A stretch of 64,000 bases of DNA, from contig NC_058190.1 of assembly GCF_907165205.1 (NCBI RefSeq), forward strand, positions 17,058,001 to 17,122,000, given 5' to 3'. Below, piece by piece: positions 10,204-18,687 of the stretch (position 1 is its first letter; each line of letters opens with the position of its first letter). The translations under genes were made by a program, and so were the position numbers. Source of the stretch: Coccinella septempunctata. Its lineage: Eukaryota > Arthropoda > Insecta > Coleoptera > Coccinellidae. A model generated the notes under the pieces. That model saw only the letters and a program-made list of their open reading frames with translations, ran no database searches and was not told the DNA's origin.

Positions 10204-10952
10204 TTTTTCAATTCTAATCGTATTATTATCTCCTCACCCCTGAAGTGAACTAGTTCAGAATCTTGATCGAGCACTTTCAAAGTTATATTGTATATTCTTG
10301 ATGTCGTCAGTGGCAAATAAATCAAATTTCTAGGCACTTCGTCGATACTATATCCAGGATCGGAGTCTACTGAAAATTCATATATTGTATGTGATGGTCT
10401 ATTGTTATAGAGAGCTCCTCCAGTAATATTGCTATCTATGTGTAGGTATAGTTTGAACCTTAACAATATTAACAGGTATATCAGATTCGTGAATTTTATT
10501 TGGTGGAAGAATTATTTTAGAGAACCCTAAGAGTTTTCCAATCGAATTGTCGAATTGTCTTTGGAGAAATCAATCGCAAAGTCTTTATGGTAAATTTCAC
10601 TTTTGAGTGTATTGCGATTGGGTCTTAAGAAAAATAGTTCCTCACTGTCACTCCTGTATTTTTCTTCCGGAAGTAGTTTTTTCTTCAGAAATTCTTCAAT
10701 ATCACTTATTTCATACGCCCCTGAAGGAATTTCAATTACCTTTTTATTTTCATTCAGAAAGTCATCAAAACCTTCTTTAGTTTCATAATAACAGAACTTA
10801 TTATTATTTTCGTCAATGTTTGGGATTGATTTATAAGTATGAAATCCTATCAATGCAATGCCATACTGGTAATTTGGATCTAATTCTATTGGAGTTGGTA
10901 AATCAATAGAGAGTATAGGAGATCGATCTTTCAATGTGAAAAGAACAGACAT
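10194..10952 (-). pseudogene. Minor capsid (penton-like, single jelly-roll) protein, frameshifted
   Basis: The N-terminal part (10952-10527, ATG at 10952) has the typical start MSVLFTLKDRSPIL, the block YQYGIALIGFHTYKSIPNID and the NTLKSEI motif. The C-terminal part (10466-10194, no ATG) has HTIYEFSVD, PGYSIDEVP and FRGEEIIIRLELK, all matching the penton-like proteins of insect Polintons. Between them (10466-10545) the coding continues in a third frame. Two small indels are therefore needed to explain the break and no full-length product can be made. Expected role: fivefold-vertex capsid subunit. Confidence 0.7.
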
Positions 10953-10982
10953 GACTGAAAGAGTAACACATCATCTATTTAT

Positions 10983-11333
10983 TTATATCATTTTGTTTGA
11001 TAAAAATTCCAAACACAGATGACCACAATTGTAGGGATTAGTTCTCTCATAATCAGTTTGGTTATATTTAATTTCAGAGTTTCTGAAATAACGAACTAAT
11101 TCTTTAGGCGGTTTCAAATTTCCATAACTATCAAAATATTCCACATCTTTTCCCTTTTTGACATATGCAACCCAGTGCGTTCCTGGACCATATGAAGTAT
11201 CTAAATTCACAACTCCACACTCTGTTCTGTTTATAGCTTTTGGTAAAGTGTTTCGCATAAATACACCTCGAAAATGAGGAATACTTTGGGCAAATTGTAA
11301 TATCTCGTGATCATATAATGCCCTTTTGGGCAA
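10983..11333 (-). CDS. Adenovirus-type cysteine protease (Ulp1-like fold)
   Basis: A 116-residue frame with the catalytic layout of adenovirus and Polinton maturation proteases: His in GTHWVAY, the acidic residue in VEYFDSYG, and the Cys in YNCGHLCLEF near the C-terminus. It would process capsid precursors. It lies 5 bp from the PLA2-domain gene upstream and 30 bp from the penton gene. No ATG is present at the conserved N-terminus: the frame opens with a TTG at 11333, and the first ATG (codon 27) falls inside the conserved region. The start codon may have been lost. Otherwise the domain looks complete. Confidence 0.8.
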   Translation of the reverse strand: MPKRALYDHEILQFAQSIPHFRGVFMRNTLPKAINRTECGVVNLDTSYGPGTHWVAYVKKGKDVEYFDSYGNLKPPKELVRYFRNSEIKYNQTDYERTNPYNCGHLCLEFLSNKMI

Positions 11334-11338
11334 ACTTT

Positions 11339-12169
11339 TCAGAGGTTTTTTTTTTGCTTCTTCAAAAATAGTCCATACCCTTTATTCATCTTTTTTAAGA
11401 ACAATCCATGTCCAATAGCTTCCATAGCCCTATTATGCCGTTTTTCTTCCTCTAGCTTCTTTTTTGCTCTATTGGCATTGATAACAGCATTGGCAACTGA
11501 ACCACTTCCTCCAAGCACTGATCCAATAGCACCCAAACCAGCTAAAATACCCATTAATGGTAGTACTCCACCACACTTACTTTCAAAGGATATAGTTCGT
11601 GGAATACGTATTTTACGTTTACCACCTGCCCTTTTAACAGCTGCTCTTGCTGTTCTCAGAGCTATGGATGCTGATTTCTTCATATCGTTCGTATTATATT
11701 TTTGTAATATCTTATTCACAGGGTTCAATATAGCAGTTCGGAAGGATTTTCGATATCCCATACCTAATTTTCGTTTGGCTTTCATAGTACCAGTTACAAA
11801 AAGCGCTGCAGTTTTTTCACGCAACGAAGCATCCTTGGAGCGAAATCGATTCCAAGCTCTATCTTCCAATTCTTTGTCTGCTTTATGTCTTTCTTCTAAA
11901 TTGTTTGTCCTGCTGTAGGTTATATCATGAACCTTACACGCCTGATCTAAAAGATTTATTCCAGGATCACCTCTTTCTAATCGTTTTTGCAGTTTAGTAC
12001 CAGGTCCACAATATGAGTATCCTACAGAGAGAGAGAGAGAGAGAGAGAATATATTAATTATAATCGTACAACTTTCATCATTTTTTTTCTCACCAGGCAA
12101 ATGGAGTTCAATAGGAAGCTTATTTATTATGGAGTTTATAAGACCCCCACCATTGGCGAAGGTCAGCAT
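11339..12169 (-). CDS. Phospholipase A2-domain structural protein, with a 72-bp intron
   Basis: Starts at the ATG at 12169. It has the calcium-loop motif YCGPGT and the catalytic ACKVHDITY His-Asp motif typical of the parvovirus VP1-type PLA2 fold, where it helps particles leave endosomes. The second half is basic, with a glycine-rich hydrophobic stretch (PLMGILAGLGAIGSVLGG, about residues 205-222 of the unspliced frame) that could be a membrane-active segment, and a repeated GxGLFLKK end. A spliceosomal intron, 12022-12093, interrupts it just before the calcium loop. It has a GTGAG donor, a long pyrimidine tract and a TAG acceptor. Splicing removes 24 codons in frame and joins Pro-Gly directly to the Tyr-Ser before the loop, as in other family members. 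Confidence 0.75.
   Translation of the reverse strand: MLTFANGGGLINSIINKLPIELHLPGEKKNDESCTIIINIFSLSLSLSVGYSYCGPGTKLQKRLERGDPGINLLDQACKVHDITYSRTNNLEERHKADKELEDRAWNRFRSKDASLREKTAALFVTGTMKAKRKLGMGYRKSFRTAILNPVNKILQKYNTNDMKKSASIALRTARAAVKRAGGKRKIRIPRTISFESKCGGVLPLMGILAGLGAIGSVLGGSGSVANAVINANRAKKKLEEEKRHNRAMEAIGHGLFLKKMNKGYGLFLKKQKKNL
12022..12093 (-). other. Predicted spliceosomal intron in the PLA2-domain gene
   Basis: On the minus strand the intron begins GTGAGAAAA and ends in a CT-rich run followed by GTAG. Its length of 72 is a multiple of three, so the unspliced frame stays open. It inserts a low-complexity segment (SLSLSLS) just in front of the conserved YCGPGT loop. The apparent (GA)n microsatellite on the plus strand at 12027-12048 is its polypyrimidine tract. 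Confidence 0.75.
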
Positions 12170-12218
12170 TATACTGAATAAATAATGTGTAAGCTCTATT
12201 CATATATAACATTATATA

Positions 12219-12613
12219 ATGAGACAGAAAGAGGATCTGGCTTTATTTGATTGTAAGATGGAAGTCGAACAGCAACCATCTGTTTTATCAGTTGATAATT
12301 TAGATATGTTAGAAAATGAAAGATTTCCAAAACATGGAGATCTCTTTCCTGACAGTTGTCGAATTTTATTTGCCGGACCAAGTGGTTGTGGAAAATCCAA
12401 TGCACTTTTGAGTTTACTGTTATCTCCGAATGGATTACGATTCAAAAATATGAAGAGTTTAAACAACTGTGTGCATTCTGTTGGAATTCAACCAAATATG
12501 GATTCATTGTTATTGTTAAAAACTTCGATATTGATGGAAGACGCTATCGTCAAGGATTTGATTGGTTCATAAAAAAAAATTCAGTCAAATATAAAAATTA
12601 TGTAAATACATGA
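12219..12613 (+). pseudogene. FtsK/HerA-type genome-packaging ATPase, internally deleted
   Basis: The first frame (from the ATG at 12219) carries ILFAGPSGCGKSNALLSLL, a clear Walker A P-loop (GPSGCGKS). After about 12440 the frame no longer resembles the family. A second frame (about 12445-12613) holds the family's C-terminal part (YEEFKQLCAFCWNSTKYGFI). The middle, including the Walker B region, is missing, and the remaining halves lie in different frames, so the gene is dead. In an active Polinton this enzyme pumps DNA into the capsid. It starts the central plus-strand gene block, divergent from the PLA2 gene with only 49 bp between the two ATGs. Confidence 0.75.
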
Positions 12614-12645
12614 AATGCCCTCAGTATAGATCAAACTAAGCCGTA

Positions 12646-13620
12646 ATGAAGAGTGCTATTGAGCAGCAGAGAAAACGTAAAATACAACAACTTATAAGAG
12701 ATGTGAGAAAGAAGTTTCTCACATTCAAGCTAGGAAAAAATGCAGACGATCGATCAATTTCTCAATTATTTGATCCGATCACCAAACGACTAGATAGAAT
12801 AGAATACAAGCAAACAGATGGTTTATTGAAGACTGTGAAACTCCATACAGCTCCAGTACAGCTCAAGACAGCTCAACTGACAGATCCAACACAGCTTCAG
12901 ACAGATAAGCTGTCAGCTCTGAAACAGCATCAGACACCAGGGCTGTCAGATTCCTCATATTTTTCAAAGGAAGATTTCTTTCCGGAAAACACTGAAGAAG
13001 AAAGTCAAGAGACTCAGTATGAAAATGTGTACCAATCAAGTGTTGATGAATATTTGAAACAGTATCCAGTTGAATCTAGACATTATATTTCATCTATATT
13101 GTCATCCCCTGAACAAGATAATGTAGTCGATATCACATATGGGCCTAAATACGATTCTAAAATTTCGAAATGGTTTCTTGGTAACAAGGCTATCAGTTTT
13201 GATGGCAAAACTAGTGAGATTATAATAGACAATAATGAACGATTTCCCGGTACACCAGGGCTGTATAGACTGATATTCGATAAACAACCGACCGATTATA
13301 CGAAAGAGGATTCACAATGTTATAAAACAGTTTTAAATTTGACAAACGTTCATAGGAGACAGTTTGATGCTACAAAGCAACGACGTGGATCAGCAGCATT
13401 TAAATGGGTTGAAATTATTAAACCTTCAACTTCAACTCAAGGAGGTAGTTTGTTGACATACAATGAAAAACCAGTCGAGTATGTGTATTGGAATGATGTG
13501 AATGAACTAGTTGATAGATTACAATTACTTCATGCGTCAAGAGATGCAGGTAATACATCGGTGGATAATGAAATCCAATCTATTATCGAAGAACTACGCG
13601 AAGCTAACATTATATATTAA
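12646..13620 (+). CDS. Insect Polinton DUF8207-type protein (324 aa)
   Basis: Intact frame with ATG start. The N-terminal 30 residues are strongly basic (QQRKRKIQQLIRDVRKKF). Residues about 60-105 are a Gln/Leu/Pro/Thr-rich low-complexity segment with repeated QLKTAQL and QLQTDKL units. The C-terminal half has the conserved ITYGPKYD, FPGTPGLYRLIF and YNEKPVEYVYWNDVNELVDRLQLL blocks that I associate with DUF8207 proteins, which are common next to the ATPase and integrase in insect Polintons. Function is unknown; a structural or scaffold role is possible. It lies 33 bp after the dead ATPase and 2 bp before the next gene. Confidence 0.65.
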   Translation: MKSAIEQQRKRKIQQLIRDVRKKFLTFKLGKNADDRSISQLFDPITKRLDRIEYKQTDGLLKTVKLHTAPVQLKTAQLTDPTQLQTDKLSALKQHQTPGLSDSSYFSKEDFFPENTEEESQETQYENVYQSSVDEYLKQYPVESRHYISSILSSPEQDNVVDITYGPKYDSKISKWFLGNKAISFDGKTSEIIIDNNERFPGTPGLYRLIFDKQPTDYTKEDSQCYKTVLNLTNVHRRQFDATKQRRGSAAFKWVEIIKPSTSTQGGSLLTYNEKPVEYVYWNDVNELVDRLQLLHASRDAGNTSVDNEIQSIIEELREANIIY

Positions 13621-14143
13621 TAATGCAGTTTGAAATGATCAACAGTTCAAGAATGCCTCTCAGTAAGTTTGGTGGAACCTCACGAGGGCTACAAAATAAA
13701 TTTAAACGTAAACGTACTGAAAGTCAAAGCTTCCCTTTAACTTCAGATGGTGATTATGATTTCGGTAATCGTAAGCTATGCAATGTAAGAATACCTACCG
13801 AAAAAAGTGATGTTGTGACTAAAGAAATTCTAGACAATGAATTGCTCAAAGTTATAGTCCGAGAGCTGGCAGCAAAAACAACTACCTCATAAGTTACCAA
13901 AGGTTTGGTTTGGCACTTTAGTTCAACTTTATTACCAAAACTTGAAACCGCCCGTCTGCCGGGCGTGAGTGGTCGCCTTATGGGATAAAAAAAATTGAAA
14001 AGATGAGAAAAAATCGATTGGAAATTCCTAATAGTTACCAAGATGAATGTTGTGTCAAAATGTTCTAGGATCTTAACTGAATTGAAATCGTGAGCGTCTG
14101 CCAACAGGGGTGGTCGCTATTTCGAAACAGACGCTGTCAAATA

Positions 14144-16056
14144 CAGGGTGGTCCAGATCATAACCAAGAAATTTTAACCACGTATTCTACATCAAAAATA
14201 AGCCCTAGTTTGTCATATAAACATATGTCGGGAAATGTTTCCTCTCCGAGATACGGGGTGTTAAAATTATAGAAAAAAAAATGTTTTTTATTAATAACTT
14301 TCACACTACTTGAAATATTTTTTTGAAATTTGAGACATAGGTTTTGAGCGTCAAGGAGCACTTTTTGCATAATATCATTTCTTTTCTTTTCTACCAGTGG
14401 CCTGCGTACTGCAGCGAGACTGAATATTTTCAGATAAAAAAATGATACGCCACTGGTTTTTCCGACAATAAAAATTACTTTTCAAATCCTTATTCAATTT
14501 GGAACAATTTCGGTTTCTTGACTTTTTTCTGAGCGAGGCACCGTTTCCGGTTAAAAAAATAAAACACATTCTCATGCATGAAGAAATCGCCAAACTTAAA
14601 GAAGATGTTCGAAGTATGACCCATTTTGCTGAACACATAATTCACATCGACGTCTAATAGATCCGACAGCAGCAGCTAAATTTCGATTTCTTAATTCGTC
14701 GCAAGCATTTTGAATACGGCCAATAAGTTTTTCCCTTGAGTTCACAGAAGTCATATATACGATTTCTTTCAAAAACCCCCATACGAAGTAGTCCAAAGGG
14801 GTAATATCGGGGCTCCGTGGAGGCCAACTGACTGGCCCATTACGTCCGATCCATCTTTCTGGAAAATTATTATCCAACCAGTTCCTCACATTTCTACGAA
14901 AGTGGGCTGGACAACCGTCAAGTTGAAACCAAGCCGCTAACCTTGATTCTACTGGAATATTTTCCCACATATTTGCAAGCTCTGCCATTAGAAATTGTAA
15001 AAAATTTTCACCACTAACTCGTTCTGGTAAGAAATAGGGTCCAAATAGGTAATTATAATAAACTCCAAGCCAAACATTAACACTAAATTCTACTTGGAAA
15101 TTTCTTGATCGAATGGGATGTGGATTTTCGTGGGCCCATACATGCTTGTTATGAAAGTTTACCACGCCGCGACGACTGAAACACGATTCATCAGTCCATT
15201 ATATGGTATTTAAAAAGTCTCTATTCTGCTCAATTGAACAAAGAATCCATTGGCAAAAAAATAACCTTCGCTGTTTATCACCTTCTCGTAAACCTTGGAC
15301 GGGTTGCAAGAATTTTTGACATAGAAAATCGAAGTGTGCGAGCTGCTATTCGACTGATTGTTGTTGGATTCCCATCAAATTCACGAAGTATCCTCCATGG
15401 CACACTTTGCTTCCCACAATAAAGAAATTACAGTCTTTTATGGTTATGCTTGTATTGAAACGAGTAATTGGAAACCAAAACTGTCATTTAATTTTTTTAA
15501 TCAAATTAATCTGCCCTGAAAATAGGAGTTGGGTGTGTGTTGAATTTATCTAATCTTAGAAAATTGCTACAAAACCGTAGTAACCTTTTTATTGCTATAT
15601 CAAATTTTTGCGATTTCTTCATGCATGAGAATGTGTTTTATTTTTTTAACCGGAAACGGTGCCTCGCTCAGCAAAAAGTCAAGAAACCGAATTTGCTCCA
15701 AATTAAATAAGGATTTGAAAAGTAATTTTTTTTGTCGGAAAAACCAGTGGCGTATCATTTTTTTATCTGAAAATATTCAGTCTCGCTGCAGTACGCAGGT
15801 CACTGGTAGAATAGAAAATAAATGATATTATGCAAAAAGTGCTTCTTGACGCTCAAAACCTATGTCTCAAATTTCATAAAAATATTTCAAGCAGTGTGAA
15901 AGTTATTAATAAAAAACATTTTTTTTTCTATAATTTTAACACCCCCTATCTCGGAGAGGAAACATTTCTCGACATATGTTTATATGAAAAACTAGGGCTT
16001 ATTTTTGATGTAGAATACGTGGTTAAAATTTCTTGGTTATGATCTGGACCACCCTG
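14144..16056 (-). mobile_element. Tc1/mariner-type element (1913 bp core)
   Basis: Bounded by TA at 14142-14143 and 16057-16058. Termini CAGGGTGGTCCAGATC are inverted copies and continue as a long imperfect inverted repeat of about 450 bp per arm. The single recognisable gene is a minus-strand DDE transposase. Confidence 0.75.
14596..15420 (-). pseudogene. Tc1/mariner-type DDE transposase, damaged
   Basis: The catalytic half reads as one frame from 15165 to the stop at 14596. It contains WLGVYYNYLFGPYFLP, FQLDGCPAHF (second catalytic Asp), WPPRSPDITPLDYFVWG (third catalytic Asp) and a typical C-terminal helix. Forty-one residues separate the second and third Asp, i.e. a DD41D arrangement, as reported for the Visitor-like group of Tc1/mariner elements. 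The first Asp lies just upstream in WTDES (about 15195) in the region 15165-15420, where frames shift and a stop occurs. The N-terminal DNA-binding helix-turn-helix is missing or unrecognisable. The copy cannot make a full transposase. Confidence 0.75.
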
Positions 16057-16621
16057 TATTTGACAGCGTCTGTTTCGAAATAGCGACGACCCCTGTTGGC
16101 AGACGCTTACGATTTCAATACAGTTAAGATCCTACAACATTTTGACACAACATTCATCTTGGTAACTATTAGGAAGTTCCAATCGATTTTTTCTCATCTT
16201 TTCAATTTTTTTTTATCCCATAAGGCGACCACTCACGCCCGGCAGACGGGTGGTTTCAAGTTTTGGTAATGAAGTTGAACCAAAGTGCCAAACCAAAGCT
16301 TTGGTAACTTATGAGGTAGTTGTTTTTGCTGCCAGCTCTCGGACATCAATTTAATGGGCGATTTAGGAATCAGAGTCCAAAGTATCAAAAACGAGTTGGA
16401 GCTCAGCCATGAGAAAATTATCTCCGATGTTTTATCCAACCAGGAAAATTGTCTTCAGGATTTGAAACAAGAACTGAGGGAAGATTTCAGATCATTTGTT
16501 ATAAAGTGTAGTGAAAAGGTCACAAAAAATTGATTGAGATTTTAACTTCACGAATAGACTAGGTACAACTACAACTGACTCGATAGTTATCCTACTCAAT
16601 TAAAAAAAAAGACCAATTCCA

Positions 16622-17456
16622 ATGCAGCACTCAAAGGAGAAAGTTCAAGTGGTTAATGAGCTGCATAGACCAGCTAGAAAAAATTTCCCCCGAAGGCGTA
16701 CTATCATCAAGGGTATAGATGATTTGTGGCAGAGTGATTTGATGCAAATGGACTCGTATGCTGATGAAAACAAAAATCATACATTTGTTCTCGTTGTGAT
16801 TGATTGCTTTTCCAAATTTGTCTGGACTAAAGCATTGAAAACGAAATGTGCTGAAGAAGTTACTGAGGCGTTTTCGGAAATATTGAAACAGAGTAATAGA
16901 AGACCCAAGAACCTACAGACTGACCAAGGAAGAGAGTTTTTCAATTTTAAATTCAAAAACCTAATGAAAAAATATATGATCAATCATTACAATACATATT
17001 CTGTGAAAAAAGCAGCAATTGTTGAACGAGTAATACGAACTCTTAAAGAAAAACTGTTCAAGTATTTCAGTTTGAATGGAACATACTATTGGTTGCAAAT
17101 CCTACCGAAAATTGTCGCTGATTACAATTCAATCAAACATAGAACAATTGGAATGAGTCCTATTGAAGTAAATAAGTCAAATGAGAAACTCCTACTTAGA
17201 AGTCGGTACAATCACATCAAAATAGCTGGTAGAGGAAAATTTATAGTTGGTGATACTGTGCGTATAAGTAAATTCAAACATGTTTTCTCATAGGGTTATT
17301 TACCAAATTGGACAACAGAAATATTCAAAATCAGTAAGATACAAATTACTAATCCAGACCCTTTGATGTTTGGTGGAAAAATGTTCATTTCGTTTGATTA
17401 CATGCAATGGATGATTCTTACTGAAATCCTCAACTTGAATGAAGCAAATGATATTT
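16622..17456 (+). pseudogene. Polinton retroviral-type integrase with a premature stop
   Basis: From the ATG at 16622 the frame shows the rve core with its DDE triad: Asp in LWQSDLMQM, Asp in LQTDQGREF, Glu in AAIVERVIRTLKEKL. It is followed by YNSIKHRTIGMSPIEV and the start of the SH3-like C-terminal domain (KFIVGDTVRISKFKH). A TAG at 17291-17293 ends it; beyond the stop the same frame continues with GYLPNWTTEIFKI, the rest of that domain, to 17456. The core is intact but the C-terminal DNA-binding part is cut. Integrase cuts and joins element ends, giving the 6-bp target duplication seen here. An N-terminal zinc-binding segment is not evident. Confidence 0.85.
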
Positions 17457-17458
17457 GA

Positions 17459-17683
17459 TTTATTGATGATATTTCTGTTACAACCACAACTGTGAATGGA
17501 TTCAAAATGATCATGATATCAAGGAAGGAAAATCATTTACATTTAATTAGCGACGATGTTGCTAAGATTCTAGAATTCAATAAAAGTTTTCTCAGAAATA
17601 GATTGGAAATGCTTATGAAACTTGATTTCAAATCTTATTATAAGAATTTTCTGACAACTATAACCAATATCAAAAAAAAATAG
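17459..17683 (+). CDS. Small hypothetical Polinton protein
   Basis: A short frame, open from 17459 and with its first ATG at 17492 (63 residues from there), reads DDVAKILEFNKSFLRNRLEM and ends in a lysine run. It follows the integrase on the same strand. No domain was recognised. It could be the last gene of the central plus-strand block or a chance frame. Confidence 0.35.
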   Translation, partial: FIDDISVTTTTVNGFKMIMISRKENHLHLISDDVAKILEFNKSFLRNRLEMLMKLDFKSYYKNFLTTITNIKKK

Positions 17684-17874
17684 TTCGAAATCCATTGAAG
17701 TACTAATAGGAATTTTTTGTCAGATCAATACTTCTATTGAAAATTTGATATTATGTGACATAGAGAAATATTTGTGGAGGATAATAAAAATACTTTTTAT
17801 ACATTTCTTAGTATTTATTTCATATACATATATATCCACATATTTACAATGTTGAATGGTTCATTTAACATATT
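17684..17874. other. Gap between converging Polinton gene blocks
   Basis: AT-rich stretch between the end of the plus-strand block and the end of the right minus-strand block. AATAAA-like words occur on both strands, consistent with convergent transcript ends. Nothing else is seen. Confidence 0.4.
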
Positions 17875-18657
17875 TCATAAATAAAATATTTCAGAGTCCG
17901 AATCTGAAGATTCGGAATCGAAACAAAATGAGGATTTGTATAAATCTGGAGGTTCCCTTTCCAACTTTTCATATAAATATCTATAAATGGGGTACACAGA
18001 GGGATCGCTTAAGTATTTCAAAAAAGACAAATATTTAAGAGGAGGAGGATTATGTACTAAAACATTTTTATACATTTCAGAATCAATTGATTCAACACAA
18101 TGAGAGCGACATTTACTATAGTAAGAATTAATCAATATGGATTATTTTAACAGCAATGCTCTTCTGTCCACATGAATTGAAAAATAATCATTCAGTTTAC
18201 TGAACGTGTCCAAATAAAGACAATGCGACATATTTTTCGCTGGCATATCTGAGTATTCCATAACATGAACTTTGATAGAAATTTCATTAATCGTACATAT
18301 ATATGAATCAGATTTGATGAAATTCCATTCAAAATGAAAATCTGCGTGATTTTCATCATCATCATCATCATCATTATCATCATCGCCCTCATTTGTCTTT
18401 GTCCACAATATGGATTTGCCACGGAACCAATCCATCATTAGATCATGATGAGGACCCAGTATCCATACTTCGATTATGTCAAAGGTTGGAATCAATCCCT
18501 GTAAGTACAATATGAATTGTCCCACAAGCATCCAATCCTTTATTGGAAACTGTTCAAATTCTTCATATTGTTGTGGAAACTTTTTGATGAATTTCTCAGA
18601 CAAATTCGGGTCGTATGAGAAAGTTCTCTCAATGGCTGTCACAGCATAATTCATCAT
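17875..18657 (-). pseudogene. Hypothetical acidic Polinton protein, interrupted by one stop
   Basis: From the ATG at 18657 the frame runs 171 residues to a TAA at 18142-18144 and then stays open in the same frame to 17875. An original protein of about 260 residues broken by one nonsense codon is therefore likely. It has a long aspartate run (DDDNDDDDDDE) encoded by an ATC/CAT-type microsatellite at 18355-18386, and an acidic serine-rich end (DSESSDSDSE). A WILGPHHDLMMDW stretch precedes the acidic run. I do not recognise the family. Confidence 0.45.
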
Positions 18658-18687
18658 TATATTTCTCCCCCTCTCACCATCTGAAAT

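Larger units (their letters stand above)
13857..16344. mobile_element. Inverted-repeat insertion with mariner-type core
   Basis: Arms of about 740 bp (13857-14595 and 15607-16344) are inverted copies of each other with some mismatches. They begin GTCCGAGAGCTGG and end CCAGCTCTCGGAC. Inside these arms, at 14144 and 16056, are the termini CAGGGTGGTCC...GGACCACCCTG flanked by TA on both sides, the signature of a Tc1/mariner element. The outer about 285 bp on each side are also perfectly placed inverted copies. Either the true element is the full 2488 bp, or a mariner sits centrally in an older foldback. The outer junction does not show a clean target duplication. Confidence 0.75.
13623..16533 (+). 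pseudogene. Polinton hypothetical gene split by a DNA transposon
   Basis: The 5' part (13623-13856) starts with an ATG and has a basic linker (KFKRKR) and a NRKLCNVRIPTEKSDVVTKE block. The 3' part (16345-16533) continues with INLMGDLGIRVQSIKNELEL and ends at a stop after a lysine-rich tail. Between them lies a 2.5-kb inverted-repeat structure. The last 12 codons of the apparent first frame (to 13892) come from the insertion. The family is not one I can name; the coiled-coil-like C-terminal half suggests a fibre-like or scaffold protein. Confidence 0.6.

Noticed and set aside
11472..11918. 148-residue plus-strand frame
   Set aside because: Lies opposite the PLA2-domain gene, whose motifs are clear; it is a shadow.
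12027..12048. (GA)n microsatellite as an independent feature
   Set aside because: On the coding strand it is the polypyrimidine tract of a well-formed intron.
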